DNA of 64,000 nucleotides from Bacteroidota bacterium. GTDB taxonomy: Bacteria; Bacteroidota; Bacteroidia; Chitinophagales; Saprospiraceae. The DNA lies in NCBI GenBank assembly GCA_016124585.1, contig WGNL01000007.1, positions 222,020-286,019 of the forward strand, in the 5' to 3' direction. Below, one piece after another: positions 17,537-27,500 of the stretch; within the stretch, counting starts at the first letter, position 1; each line of letters opens with the position of its first letter. The notes below the pieces were generated by a model. The model saw nothing but the letters and a program-made list of their open reading frames with translations, ran no database searches and was not told the DNA's origin. Made by a program: the position numbers and the translations under genes.

Positions 17537-18463
17537 TCAGGCAACTCCCATCATTTTTTTCTTGTAGCTGCTTGGTGTCACCCCTTCCACTTTCTTAAAC
17601 ACTTTTGTGAAATAGTTTAGGTTGTTGAAGCCTGCGCTAAATGAAGCGTCCGTTACGCTCTTGAATGGTTGGGCCAGCACCTGTTTTGCACGTTGGATGC
17701 GCTCCCGATTGATAAAGTCAGTTGGCGTTATGCCAAAATGGATTTTAAATTGACGAAAGAAATTGGGCTTGCTCATGTTGGCCTTTCGGCAAAGCTGGTC
17801 CAACGAAATATCTTCGTGTAAATGCCCCCGAACATATGTTATTGCAGCTGTCAATCGATGGTCTAGGTTGGGGTTTTCGCAGCCAGAAAGCAGCATGTTC
17901 CGTGCCTCAGTTTGTAATACCCTTACAATCAATTCCTTTAATGCAAGGTTGGTCAGCACGTTGCGGGCACGGCTGCCATCCGTAAAAAGCGTGACCATGC
18001 GGTGAACCGAGTCGTTGATAGCCAAGTCGTGCAGCAGGTAAAAATTGTTGCCTGGCATTTTCCAATCCCCCGTTTCAGGCAGGCGAGCGTATTTCTCATT
18101 GAGCAAGTTCAGGGTTTCTTTTACTACATCAGGAGAGAAAGCAAGGGCAAGGCATCGGGTCGGGTTGTTCACAGTCGCCTCCGGGAAGTCGATTCGCATG
18201 GTTTCACCTGGTGGTAACAGTAGAGATTCATGTGGCACGAAGGGCATCGGTAGTTGTCCGTTGAAGTGCATTACTTTCTTGCCGGAAATCATGCTCACAA
18301 ACACCGGGTAATCAAAAGTTAGGTCAACTCGCTCTGCAATTTCAAAGGTTTCGTAAATGTTCAGTTCTGCTTCGTCAGTGGTATAGGCGGTGCGATTTTC
18401 TACGAGCGTTTCCACTTTGTTGTATTGATGGAGACTTTGGATATGGGTATTCGTGCGCTGCAT
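17537..18463 (-). CDS. AraC-family transcriptional regulator
   Basis: The 308-residue protein has an N-terminal ligand-type domain (about 30-190; FEIAERVDLTFDYPVFVSMI; HESLLLPPGETMRIDFPEA). The C-terminal pair of helix-turn-helix motifs (about 205-303) includes DISLDQLCRKANMSKPNFFR, FKIHFGITPTDFINRERIQR and FSAGFNNLNYFTKVFKKVEG. It is divergently transcribed from the aldehyde dehydrogenase gene across 113 bases, an arrangement typical of a local activator. It most likely controls the ald-DUF779 pair in response to an aldehyde or a precursor (inference). Confidence 0.92.
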   Translation of the reverse strand: MQRTNTHIQSLHQYNKVETLVENRTAYTTDEAELNIYETFEIAERVDLTFDYPVFVSMISGKKVMHFNGQLPMPFVPHESLLLPPGETMRIDFPEATVNNPTRCLALAFSPDVVKETLNLLNEKYARLPETGDWKMPGNNFYLLHDLAINDSVHRMVTLFTDGSRARNVLTNLALKELIVRVLQTEARNMLLSGCENPNLDHRLTAAITYVRGHLHEDISLDQLCRKANMSKPNFFRQFKIHFGITPTDFINRERIQRAKQVLAQPFKSVTDASFSAGFNNLNYFTKVFKKVEGVTPSSYKKKMMGVA

Positions 18464-18576
18464 TTAGAAAATGATACTATCGTGCTATTGTATGATAATT
18501 TGGTTCAAGCGTCCTTCTAGGCAAATATAGTTCTTTGCACTATTCATTCAACCAATAATTACTAAATTCTAAAAAA

Positions 18577-20070
18577 ATGGTATACACGAAACCGGAATTT
18601 AAATCACAGTACGAGAATTTCATAGGCGGCAAATGGGTGCCACCTGTAAAAGGACAATATTTTGAAAATCCATCCCCAGTGGATGGAAAAACTTTCACAA
18701 TGGTGCCTCGCTCGACTAAAGAGGACATTGAGTTGGCCTTAGACGCAGCGCATGAGGCTGCCAAGACTTGGAACAAGGCTTCCGTAGCCACCCGCTCCAA
18801 CATGCTGTTGAAAATTGCAGATATCATGGAGCAAAACCTTGAAAAGCTAGCCGTGGTAGAGACTTGGGAAAATGGCAAAGCCGTTCGGGAAACACTTGCT
18901 GCCGACCTGCCCTTGGCAATCGACCACTTCCGTTACTTTGCGGGGTGCATCCGTGCCGATGAAGGAACGATGTCTGAACTTGATTCGAATACCGTTTCCA
19001 TGCAAGTGAAAGAACCACTTGGCGTTGTCGGACAAATCATCCCTTGGAACTTCCCTATTTTGATGGCTACTTGGAAACTTGCCCCTGCCCTTGCCGCTGG
19101 CAATTGCGTGGTGCTGAAGCCCGCCGAGCAAACGCCAACTTCCATCCTTGTGCTGATGGAATTGATTCAAGAGGTAGTGCCAGCCGGTGTATTGAACATC
19201 GTGAACGGATTTGGTATCGAAGCAGGAAAGCCGTTGGCCAGCAATCCAAGGATCGCCAAAATTGCCTTTACGGGCGAGACAACCACTGGCCGCCTCATCA
19301 TGCAGTATGCTTCCGAAAATATCATTCCCGTCACGTTGGAATTAGGTGGAAAATCCCCCAACATCTTCTTCGAAAGTGTGATGGATGCCGACGACGAATT
19401 CCTTGACAAAGCGGTGGAAGGAGCGGTAATGTTTGCCCTCAACCAAGGAGAGGTTTGCACCTGCCCAAGTCGGATGCTGGTGCAGGAAAGCATTTATGAT
19501 AAATTCATGGAAAAAGTAGTGCAGCGTGTGAAAGCCATAAAAATGGGTAATCCCTTAGACAGCAGCGTGATGATGGGTGCTCAGGCCAGCAACGACCAGT
19601 ACGAGAAAATCCTCAGCTACCTTTCGTTGGGTAAGCAGGAAGGTGCTGAGGTTCTCGTTGGTGGTGATGCTTCCGACCTCAGTAAAGATGGTGGATATTA
19701 TATCCAGCCCACTGTTTTCAAGGGACACAACAAAATGCGGATTTTCCAAGAGGAAATATTTGGCCCTGTGGTTGCTGTCACCACTTTCAAGGACGAGGCG
19801 GAAGCACTTGAACTTGCCAATGATACACTGTATGGCCTCGGTTCTGGCGTTTGGACCCGGGATATGCACCAGGCTTTTCAAGTGTCCAGAGGAATTCAGG
19901 CAGGTAGGGTTTGGGTAAATTGCTACCATCTTTATCCTGCCCATGCATCCTTCGGAGGCTACAAAAAATCCGGCATCGGACGGGAGACACACAAAATGAT
20001 GCTGGATCATTATCAGCAGACTAAAAATATGCTGATATCGTATGACAAGAAGCCAATGGGTTTTTTCTAA
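18577..20070 (+). CDS. NAD(P)-dependent aldehyde dehydrogenase
   Basis: The 497-residue protein of usual length oxidises aldehydes to carboxylates. It contains [20 protein letters not shown] (cofactor-binding region), [15 protein letters not shown], the catalytic glutamate in LELGGKSPN and the catalytic cysteine in [11 protein letters not shown]. The ending [19 protein letters not shown] is family-typical. The sequence style matches the acetaldehyde/chloroacetaldehyde dehydrogenase group (AcoD/ThcA-like) usually found with DUF779. It is preceded by a divergent AraC regulator and followed by the DUF779 gene after a hairpin element. Confidence 0.95.
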   Translation: MVYTKPEFKSQYENFIGGKWVPPVKGQYFENPSPVDGKTFTMVPRSTKEDIELALDAAHEAAKTWNKASVATRSNMLLKIADIMEQNLEKLAVVETWENGKAVRETLAADLPLAIDHFRYFAGCIRADEGTMSELDSNTVSMQVKEPLGVVGQIIPWNFPILMATWKLAPALAAGNCVVLKPAEQTPTSILVLMELIQEVVPAGVLNIVNGFGIEAGKPLASNPRIAKIAFTGETTTGRLIMQYASENIIPVTLELGGKSPNIFFESVMDADDEFLDKAVEGAVMFALNQGEVCTCPSRMLVQESIYDKFMEKVVQRVKAIKMGNPLDSSVMMGAQASNDQYEKILSYLSLGKQEGAEVLVGGDASDLSKDGGYYIQPTVFKGHNKMRIFQEEIFGPVVAVTTFKDEAEALELANDTLYGLGSGVWTRDMHQAFQVSRGIQAGRVWVNCYHLYPAHASFGGYKKSGIGRETHKMMLDHYQQTKNMLISYDKKPMGFF

Positions 20071-20077
20071 TTACATG

Positions 20078-20164
20078 ATTGCTGTATTGTTTGATTGATG
20101 AATTGTTTTGGTGAACAATATATCGTTGATTAATAGCTATTCAGCAATTGAACAATACAGCAAT
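20078..20164. repeat. Intergenic inverted-repeat element (ATTGTTTGATTG word)
   Basis: ATTGCTGTATTGTT at 20078-20091 pairs perfectly with AACAATACAGCAAT at 20151-20164. Inside the left arm are tandem TTGATTGATGAATTG words. The element occupies the whole ald-DUF779 gap. The same ATTGTTTGATTG word recurs at 48645-48682. Confidence 0.7.
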
Positions 20165-20175
20165 AAAAAATAAAA

Positions 20176-20529
20176 ATGGACAATAGTAAGGTCTTAGTCT
20201 CTGATGCAGCCGCACAAGTTATTCGGGATTTAAAAGCAGAACATGGTGATTTAATGTTTCACCAAAGCGGTGGATGTTGCGATGGCTCTGCACCGATGTG
20301 CTTCACAAAAGGGGAGTTTCGATTAAGTGAAAACGACGTATACATGGGGGATATAGAAGGCTGCCCATTTTATATGTCAGCGTTCCAATATGAATATTGG
20401 CAACATACTCAGTTGATCATAGATGTGACAAAAGGACGTGGTGCCAGTTTCTCGTTGGAAATACCACTAGGCCTACGTTTCTTCACCCGTTCCCGTGTTT
20501 TTCAGGACAACAAATGGGTGGAAATATAA
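20176..20529 (+). CDS. DUF779 protein
   Basis: The 117-residue protein of the DUF779 family (PF05610) is almost always encoded beside an aldehyde dehydrogenase, as here. Conserved cysteines appear in FHQSGGCCDGSAPMC and again in IEGCPFYMSAFQYEYW. The C-terminus reads GRGASFSLEIPLGLRFFTRS. The cysteine pattern suggests metal binding or redox coupling, but the biochemical role is unsettled. It follows ald on the same strand, separated by a hairpin element, and ends at a strong terminator. Confidence 0.93.
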   Translation: MDNSKVLVSDAAAQVIRDLKAEHGDLMFHQSGGCCDGSAPMCFTKGEFRLSENDVYMGDIEGCPFYMSAFQYEYWQHTQLIIDVTKGRGASFSLEIPLGLRFFTRSRVFQDNKWVEI

Positions 20530-20555
20530 TTTGGTATAAGGCAGAAGTATTTTAA

Positions 20556-20594
20556 AGGCAGCTTGAAATCAAAATCAAGCTGCCTTTTTTATTT
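20556..20594 (+). terminator. Intrinsic terminator after the ald-DUF779 unit
   Basis: AGGCAGCTTGA pairs perfectly with TCAAGCTGCCT around a 8-base loop, followed by TTTTTTATTT. It is placed between the rightward DUF779 gene and the leftward small gene, whose stop codon region it overlaps. Confidence 0.9.
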
Positions 20595-20924
20595 AAACGT
20601 CATTAATTCCTGTCTTAAGAACTGGGAAGCTTCATCGATTGGAAGCGGGCCTGTACCCACATTTATCTCCAATAAATCTGCCGAACCTGGGAAAATTGGC
20701 TTAAATAGTAGTTCTTTCTTCAAGGAATAAAAATGGGCATCCAACCATTCGTGTAATTCGTACAGGCGTCTGGCCCATTCCAATTCACCCCTATTTTCAA
20801 CATTCAAGGGCAAGAGTACTAAGCTCAATCGTTGCTTGGCGGGTACCCTAGCGAGGTAAAACTGGTATGCATTTCCGGCGAGGTGGACAGTTGTCATGGC
20901 AACAAGTTTTGATTTCAAGAACAT
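20589..20924 (-). CDS. Small hypothetical protein
   Basis: The product is 111 residues, or 102 if the internal Met (MTTVHLAGNAYQFYLAR) is the start. It is soluble and amphipathic: a strand-rich first half, a helix ELEWARRLYELHEWLDAHFY, then LLEINVGTGPLPIDEASQFL. No family is recognised. It is divergent from padR, and its upstream region holds the two padR-proximal operator-like repeats, so PadR could control both directions. Confidence 0.65.
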   Translation of the reverse strand: MFLKSKLVAMTTVHLAGNAYQFYLARVPAKQRLSLVLLPLNVENRGELEWARRLYELHEWLDAHFYSLKKELLFKPIFPGSADLLEINVGTGPLPIDEASQFLRQELMTFK

Positions 20925-20990
20925 GATTTTAAAGGAAAAAATCCCGCCAATCCTGAAAAACTGACCGAAAGCGCAAAACTTTCTTAAGTT

Positions 20991-21040
20991 ATGCCTAAAA
21001 TTCTTAGGTAAATATTTTGATGCCTAAAATTCTTAGGTAA
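20991..21040. promoter_or_regulatory. Two operator-like direct repeats upstream of padR
   Basis: ATGCCTAAAATTCTTAGG (plus TAA) occurs twice, at 20991-21011 and 21020-21040, 29 bases start to start. Each copy contains the dyad CCTAA-N5-TTAGG. The second ends 9 bases before the padR ATG. This is the layout expected for autoregulation by a dimeric PadR repressor; binding is inferred. Confidence 0.7.
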
Positions 21041-21049
21041 TTTTGCCAC

Positions 21050-21388
21050 ATGGCATCACCAGAACTTTTAAGAGGAACATTGGTCACGATTCTTCTCAAC
21101 CTATTGGCGGAGAACGGTCGAATGTATGGCTACGAAATGGTCCAGTCCGTTCGGGAGCGCTCCAACGGAGCATTCGAGCTGACGGAAGGGGCAATTTACC
21201 CAGCACTCCACAAGCTGGAAGCGGATGGGTTGGTACTTACTGAAAGAGTAGTGGTGGGTAAAAGGGAGCGTAAATATTACTCCCTAACGCCCAGCGGCTC
21301 CGAAGCTTCTGTAAACAAAGTGAGTGAATTCAAGGAATACGTGCAGGCGATGGCACTTTTGCTCAACCCAATAAACCTAGCGAAATGA
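21050..21388 (+). CDS. PadR-family transcriptional regulator
   Basis: The 112-residue protein is of the short PadR type. Winged-helix residues include RGTLVTILLNLLAENGRMYG, YEMVQSVRERSNGAFELTEG and AIYPALHKLEADGLVLTERV. The wing reads KRERKYYSLTPSG, and a C-terminal dimerisation helix follows. Its stop overlaps the start of the M23 gene (ATGA), so the two are translationally coupled. Two dyad repeats sit just upstream and are the probable operators. Confidence 0.95.
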   Translation: MASPELLRGTLVTILLNLLAENGRMYGYEMVQSVRERSNGAFELTEGAIYPALHKLEADGLVLTERVVVGKRERKYYSLTPSGSEASVNKVSEFKEYVQAMALLLNPINLAK

Positions 21389-22152
21389 GGCAACTGAATG
21401 AACTGGAAATCGGTCAAATCGAGCAAACCCTGCGTAAAAATGGGGTAGGTGACCGCACTGTCCGGGCAGAGTTGCTCGACCACGTTTGTTGTCAAGTAGA
21501 ATCTAAATTAGCTGAAGGATTAAACTTCCAAGGAGCGCTGACTGCCAGTCTCCAAACTTTTCAAGTAGATGAAATGAAAGAAATCCAGGCAAGCAGCCTG
21601 GCAGTTTTTCACAAAAAATATTCTGTCATGAAGAAATTATCCTTCGCTGCATTGATTACCATGCTCCTTATTTGCTCTGCTTATTGGCTCAAGGACGAGA
21701 AGCCCGCTGCTAGTCAGCCAGTTTTAAAAGTACAAGATGCACTGGTTTCCCTGTTCGAGCCACCGTCACGTTCGCCCTTGGAAGGAGATGCTGAAATCAC
21801 CAGTGGTTTTGGGATGCGGGTACATCCTATCCAAAAAATCAAGAAACAGCACAACGGCATCGATTTCAAGGCAGCAACTGGCACCCCTGTTTTGGCTACT
21901 TCAGCAGGCAAGGTGGTAAAAGCAGCCTTCGACAAGAACTATGGCAATTACGTTGTCATCAAACATGATGAACATTACCAGTCCTTGTATGCCCAGCTCA
22001 GCACAATGGTCGTAAAAGTGGGAGATTCTGTGGCAAAAGGGGAAAAAATTGGGGAGGTAGGTAGTTCTGGTTTATCCACAGCGCCACACCTGCATTACGA
22101 AGTGATAAAAGACGGGGAATACGAAAACCCTGCGACTTATCTGCATCCCTGA
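21385..22152 (+). CDS. M23-family metallopeptidase with PadR-associated N-terminal domain
   Basis: The 255-residue protein has three parts. Residues 1-70 resemble the cytoplasmic prefix often encoded beside PadR (VRAELLDHVCCQVESKLAEG). One membrane helix follows (about 89-105, LSFAALITMLLICSAYW). The periplasmic M23 (lysostaphin/LytM-type) domain has HNGIDFKAATGTPVLA for the first zinc ligands and HLHYEV for the last. The catalytic motif looks complete. It probably cleaves peptidoglycan cross-links or regulates an amidase. The gene overlaps padR by four bases, tying its expression to that repressor. Confidence 0.9.
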   Translation: MRQLNELEIGQIEQTLRKNGVGDRTVRAELLDHVCCQVESKLAEGLNFQGALTASLQTFQVDEMKEIQASSLAVFHKKYSVMKKLSFAALITMLLICSAYWLKDEKPAASQPVLKVQDALVSLFEPPSRSPLEGDAEITSGFGMRVHPIQKIKKQHNGIDFKAATGTPVLATSAGKVVKAAFDKNYGNYVVIKHDEHYQSLYAQLSTMVVKVGDSVAKGEKIGEVGSSGLSTAPHLHYEVIKDGEYENPATYLHP

Positions 22153-22224
22153 TTATTACATTTGTTAGAGGTTGTATTAAACCTGGTAATGCGTGTTTTT
22201 CAAGAAATTATTTCATCTATTTGC

Positions 22225-22257
22225 AAGGGCGACTCGGGTTGGGTTGCCTTTTTTTTA
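22225..22257 (+). terminator. Intrinsic terminator of the padR-M23 operon
   Basis: AAGGgCGAC pairs with GTTGCCTT (one bulge, one G-T pair) around a short loop, followed by eight T residues. It lies directly before the end of the convergent MutS-like gene. Confidence 0.75.
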
Positions 22258-22258
22258 T

Positions 22259-24064
22259 TCACACCTCAATGCCCATCTGCCGCATCAGCAGGGTTGCATT
22301 GAAACTTTTGCTCACTCCTGGTTTAATAGAATAGTCAAAAAATAGCTTGCCATCCCGGATTTCCACTTCCATGCACAGGTTTTCCACCGAGCCATTTGAC
22401 TCGGCTTCCATGCGGCCCAGTTCCAAATCATGTGTGGCAATGATGCCGCCGCCACGCAACCGGATTAGCTGCTGAATCAATGCTGCTGAACCAGTATGCC
22501 TGTCCACGGAGTTAGTGCCTTTCAGTATCTCGTCAAGTAAAAAGAAGACGGGAAGCCCTTGCTCTTCTGCGTTTTTTACCGCTTCGATAATGACTTTCAA
22601 GCGTTTCAGTTCCGCATAAAACGAGGAGGTGCTTTCCGATAAATCATCCTGGGTACGCATACTGGTGTACACCTGCATCGGCGAGAGCGAAAAATTGCTT
22701 GCACAAACTGGAGCTCCTGCTTGCGCAAGCACTACGTTCAATCCTACAGTGCGTAGGAAGGTACTTTTTCCTGCCATATTTGAACCAGTCACTAGCTTGA
22801 TGTGTCCCCGAACGGGCATTGAAAAATCGTTCGTGCGCCGTTTGGCAGGGTGAATAAGTGGATGCCCAAGTGCTGTTGAAGCTAGAGTGTTCTTTTCGTT
22901 GAAACTCGGCAGCACCCAATCAGGGTTGTTGTGCCAAACGGCGGCTAGGCTGCACAGGGCTTCCATTTCCCGAAGAGAATCGAACCAGCCCGCTAGTTTG
23001 GTACGGTTGGCAGCCCGCCATTTTTCGAGTTTTAAAACATAGCGCAAGTCCCAAAGCGAACCGATATTGAGGAAAATTGCGAAAAAATTAAAGCGCATAT
23101 TCAGTTGCCGGATAATGTACGACAACCGTTCTACCTGTGAAGAGGCGGATTGTTTGTTTTCAAGCAGTTTGCTTCGCAACGAACTGGTCAGGCTTGCTTC
23201 AAAATCCTGATTTTCAACCTGTTCCATCAATTTTCCATAAGCCGCCAACGACGCCTCGGCATAAGCTGTCCTTAAGTGGATGCGGCTCACTTGCTCAGTC
23301 GTTTTTTTCAAAATGATGAAAATTGGCGTGAGCAGCACCACGAAAATCGGCCAAGGAACGAGCGTTGCCCAGGCCACACAGCAAATCAAAAACCACCAAG
23401 CGCCCAGTTGGGTAGCCAGTGTCAGTCGGCGATTGCCAAGCACGAGGTCAGGATCATTGAGCCAAGTCCGTAGCAGGTCAAGGTGCTTAGGGTCATCAGC
23501 AGTTTCAAGGCCGTGGGCTTGGAAGTTTTGCCGCCAATCAAGCATGGGCCGTAACTCGGTGATGGCATTTTGTCGCTCCGCAACCTCAACTACGGCAGCG
23601 GGTTCCAGCAGGAATTGCGCCAGCCGCTCTTGGCCGATGGCCGTTGTTGCCCGGCAGGTGGCCTGAAACATGGAATGCGGGCCGAACAGGTCGAGGTCAA
23701 GTGCGTTCGGGTGGTCGGATTTGAGGAAACGGGCACCATTTGGAAATTTATCAAAACGATATTCGAGTGCTTCCAATTCTGTGGCATTGATGATTGCCAA
23801 ACGCTCCGCATGCTCGGCTGCAATTTGAATACCCCGATGCCATTTCATCAGTCGGTAAAAACCGCCAAAAAAGGTAAGCAAGGCCAAAACACCTACCAAC
23901 CAATGTTGCGTGAACAGCAGAGCGACGACTCCTGCCCCCACTAAAAATACGGCCAATCGCACCCAAGAGAAGCGGTCATATTTGCTGCGCAATTCAGTGG
24001 CTTCAGCTTGAAATCGCATGCCCCTTTCAGCATATTCAGCCTTGGTTTTTTCGTAAATTGTCAT
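22259..24064 (-). CDS. Membrane-bound MutS-family ATPase
   Basis: The 601-residue protein has two pairs of membrane helices near residues 38-75 (VALLFTQHWLVGVLALLTFF) and 215-250 (FLICCVAWATLVPWPIFVVL). A MutS-type core region follows, then an ABC-type ATPase: Walker A GSNMAGKSTFLR, signature region DDLSESTSSFYAELKRL, Walker B VFFLLDEILKGTNS and the H-loop IIATHDLELG. It lacks an N-terminal mismatch-binding domain and a C-terminal Smr nuclease. ATG at 24064 is preferred to an upstream TTG. It lies 15 bases downstream of the AhpD-like gene. The function of such membrane MutS homologues is not established. Confidence 0.88.
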   Translation of the reverse strand: MTIYEKTKAEYAERGMRFQAEATELRSKYDRFSWVRLAVFLVGAGVVALLFTQHWLVGVLALLTFFGGFYRLMKWHRGIQIAAEHAERLAIINATELEALEYRFDKFPNGARFLKSDHPNALDLDLFGPHSMFQATCRATTAIGQERLAQFLLEPAAVVEVAERQNAITELRPMLDWRQNFQAHGLETADDPKHLDLLRTWLNDPDLVLGNRRLTLATQLGAWWFLICCVAWATLVPWPIFVVLLTPIFIILKKTTEQVSRIHLRTAYAEASLAAYGKLMEQVENQDFEASLTSSLRSKLLENKQSASSQVERLSYIIRQLNMRFNFFAIFLNIGSLWDLRYVLKLEKWRAANRTKLAGWFDSLREMEALCSLAAVWHNNPDWVLPSFNEKNTLASTALGHPLIHPAKRRTNDFSMPVRGHIKLVTGSNMAGKSTFLRTVGLNVVLAQAGAPVCASNFSLSPMQVYTSMRTQDDLSESTSSFYAELKRLKVIIEAVKNAEEQGLPVFFLLDEILKGTNSVDRHTGSAALIQQLIRLRGGGIIATHDLELGRMEAESNGSVENLCMEVEIRDGKLFFDYSIKPGVSKSFNATLLMRQMGIEV

Positions 24065-24079
24065 TCTCAAAATCGTCAG

Positions 24080-24424
24080 TTAAAGTCCGTTTTCCAATTC
24101 TTCCCAGTATTCCACTGCCCGTCGGGTATGCGGGATGCAGATGGATCCCCCCACTAAATTTGCGATGGAAAATACTTCGAACACCTCATCACGGGTAATT
24201 CCTAGTTGGTGGCAAGTGCCAAGATGGTAGCGGATACAATCGTCGCAGCGCAGCACCATGGATGACACAAGGCCCAGTAGTTCCTTGGTTTTTACATCTA
24301 GCGCCCCTGCTTCATAAGTGGTTTTGTCGAGTGCAAAAAAGCGGTTTAGTGCCTTGTTGTTTTGGGCAAAAATCTTCTCGTTCATTTTGGCCCGGTAGTC
24401 GTTGAATTCTTTGACAAGTGACAT
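24080..24424 (-). CDS. Carboxymuconolactone decarboxylase-family (AhpD-like) protein
   Basis: The 114-residue helical protein has the AhpD-type redox motif RCDDCIRYHLGTCHQLG (CxxC followed by His three residues on) and the conserved tail FEVFSIANLVGGSICIPHTR. Such proteins act as small disulfide reductases or peroxidase partners. True decarboxylase activity is unlikely with the CxxC present. The ATG at 24424 begins MSLVKEFNDYR. It heads a two-gene leftward operon with the membrane MutS homologue. Confidence 0.9.
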   Translation of the reverse strand: MSLVKEFNDYRAKMNEKIFAQNNKALNRFFALDKTTYEAGALDVKTKELLGLVSSMVLRCDDCIRYHLGTCHQLGITRDEVFEVFSIANLVGGSICIPHTRRAVEYWEELENGL

Positions 24425-24482
24425 AATCAAGATTTTGTGTTATTGGCAAATTGGAAGGCGAAGTTATACAACAAGGAATGAA

Positions 24483-24515
24483 AAAGCCGCTTGGAAAATG
24501 AATCCAAGCGGCTTT
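24483..24515 (-). terminator. Intrinsic terminator after the PKD-protein gene
   Basis: AAAGCCGCTTGGA and TCCAAGCGGCTTT form a perfect 13-bp stem with a 7-base loop. Read leftward the stem is followed by TTTTT. It separates the large secreted-protein gene from the AhpD-like gene. Confidence 0.9.
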
Positions 24516-24549
24516 CAATTAGGTCAGATTATCAGTTAGAATCTTAATG

Positions 24550-27500
24550 TCAAATTTTTACCACCCTAATCGCCCTGCCAATTTTGCCATCTACTTGCAA
24601 TCGGAGGAAAAAGACGCCATTGCCGTTGATTTTCTCACCAATGGAAACCTTGCCTGAATTACCCGTTAGAGCAACTTCATCCAATTGCTCCCCGAGTACG
24701 TTGAAAATCAGCAAATTAGCGGCAGCTGCGTTGGCTGGCAGCTCGTAAGATACCATCAAATGCTGGCTGAATGGGTTTGGGGACGCAAGTAGGCTGTAAC
24801 CAGTTCCATCTAAGAAAGTCGTACCCGAAACATCCACATTGACGGTTTGAGTGAAAACTGTGAAACCACATTCGTTGGTTGCTTCCAAGGTCACTTCGTA
24901 AGCTCCGTTGGCAGCGTAAGTATGGGTTGGGTTGGCGTCGGTGCTCGTTCCGCCATCACCAAATGTCCAAGAATAGCTCGCTGCACCCACAGAATTGTTG
25001 GTGAAAGTCGCATCAAATTCGTTTACTCCAAAACTGAATAGTGCTGTGGGTTCGGAGCCCACGGTAATGCCTTGGTTCAGCGTGGATGTGTTGCTTCCAG
25101 CTGCGTTGGCCACGGTCAATTGCACACTGTAAGTGCCCGCTGTGTTGTAAACAATCGTTGGATTTGGGTCAGTGGAACTGGCTGGTGTGCCGCCGGGGAA
25201 ATTCCAATTGTAAGTATCCGGTGCGCCGACAGGGGAACTAGTGAAATTGACGGTGAATGGTGCGCAACCGTTGCTACCACTCTGAGTAAAAGTGGCAGTT
25301 GGAGGGATTACCAAGATGCTGACAGTGCCCGTGAAAACGTCTGTCCCACAGTTGTTCGTCACGGTTAAGGTGACAGGGAAGTCGCCAATTGACGAATAAA
25401 TATGACTTGGGTTGGCGGCAGTGCTTGAGTTTCCATCACCAAAATCCCAAGTATAGGAAGTCGCACCGACAGAAGTGTTTGAAAAATCAACCACATTGGC
25501 AGTCGTAGCTTTTGTAAAACCAGCCGTTGGTGCTTGACCTACGGTGATCAGATTGGGTCTTTCGATGGTATAAACAGATGCAGTCTGTGTGGTTACCGTC
25601 AGAGTCACATTGAAAGTGCCAGGTGTGCTGTAGATAACAGTTGGGTTTTGCTCCGTGGAAGTGGAAGGTGTTCCGCCTTCAAAAGTCCAATTCCATAGAA
25701 ATGTCGTATCGGAGGAATCCATGAATTGCACCGTGAGCGGCAGGCAGCCATTGGTAATATCCGCACTGAAAATCGGGTAAGGGGAAGTGTCTTCCACTTT
25801 GAACCCATCCACAGCAGCTTCCACGAGATGGCCTGGGTTGATGTCGCTGGCGACAAAACTAACCTGCATGTTATTGGTAATGGGTATTAGGTCTAGCAAG
25901 TCGAACTCCGACTCAGGCCGCCACACACTGCCCGATTGGGTAATAGTTTCTAAGGTCACTACCTCGGTTCCATTACTGATGCTTATCACAAAATTGTCGT
26001 TCGGAGCGCCTGAACCACCTGAGTTGAAAAACCAAGTGCTGTATTTTAACACTGGTTTGTTGTATGTGGTAAGGTCCATGACAGGTGAGGTCAGCGTGAC
26101 AGACCCATTGTCGATGTCGAAATCACCTGCTCCGCCACCGCCATTACCGGTCACATAGCATTGGTCGCCAAAGTCATTGGGCAAGTCAAAGTCTGGGTTT
26201 GATTCATTGCCATTGTATTCGGTGCCTACAGGTTCACCCAATTCCCAAGCGCCAGTGGTAGCGGTTGCTGATGTTGTCCAGTTGAAATCCAGCGCAAAAT
26301 CATCATAGTAGCCTTTCACCAGTTCTACAACTGGAGGGATGGTGCCTGAACCCACTGTCACGTCGATTTCTGAGGTAATATAACCCCAAGCACCAGCGTA
26401 CAATGAGTAGTCACCTCCAAACACTCCTGGGAAATTGAAATTGCCGCTAGCATCAGATACTGCGGTATATTGGGTTTGGTCATTTTTCAAAACCACTTGT
26501 GTCCCACCAACTGGAGTTCCATCGCTCACTTTTACAGTTTGTCCTGAAAAAGTATAAGATGAAAGTGGCGTCAATTGCACATTGAGGGTGGTCAAAACGC
26601 CATTTTCAAGTGTAGCATTCACGGTCTTTGATTGGTAACCATTGGCAGTGAAAGTTACATCGAAAACACCTGGAATTGCTTGCCCCGTTTTGTAAACGCC
26701 ATCAATGCCGGAGGTAGCAGTGTTGGCTTGGGTACTAGCAATGTGGGCGTTGGCACCCTGTACCGGCAAGCCTGTGACGGCATCCGTTACCTTGCCTTCC
26801 AGCCAGCAGGCACGGACATAGTTTGCTCCGCAAACAAAAAGGCCGTTGCCAATATCAGTCAAAAGCACGATGCCAGAAGGTAAGAACGGGTAAGCTCCCC
26901 AAGCGCCGCTGAAGCCACCATTGCCGCCGAGGAAGGAGTCCCAGTTGCCCACTTCGATCACGTTTTCAGGGCGTGAGGCGTCGGCAATGATGCCGCCATC
27001 GGTGTAGTAAGATATGATGAGCCAATCGTTCCAAACATGTACGTTGTGGGGAATGACATTGGCACCCAAAGTGGCAATTGGCCGGAATTGGTCAAGCTCT
27101 TGGATATTGCTAAGGTCTGAAATATCATAAACGGCGATAGGTGCGTTCGCTTTTTCATCCGTGGTGAAAACAACGTCTCCAGCATCGTTCAACCAAGCGT
27201 TGTGGGTGAAGTTGTAAGGCGTTTGCTGTTCTCCTAAAAGCGTGATGTTCATCTTATCAGACACATCGTAAATGGCCAACCTACCTGCGTAAATCTCGGA
27301 GGCATACATTTTATTGTCACGCACGTAAACGTCGTGCGCATAATTGGCAGGTCCTGCCGCAACGAAGATTGGTGTACCAGGTGTTGTGTGGACGTCCACT
27401 ATCAACATGCCACCGCTGTTCACGTTGGCACCAGCGATGTAGGCATAACCAAATTCGTCAATGTAAATATTGTGGGCAGTATTGTAAGTGCCAAGGCCTG

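Noticed and set aside
20991..21040. Repeats before padR as transposon ends
   Set aside because: They are direct, not inverted, copies and flank nothing. Operators for the adjacent PadR fit better.
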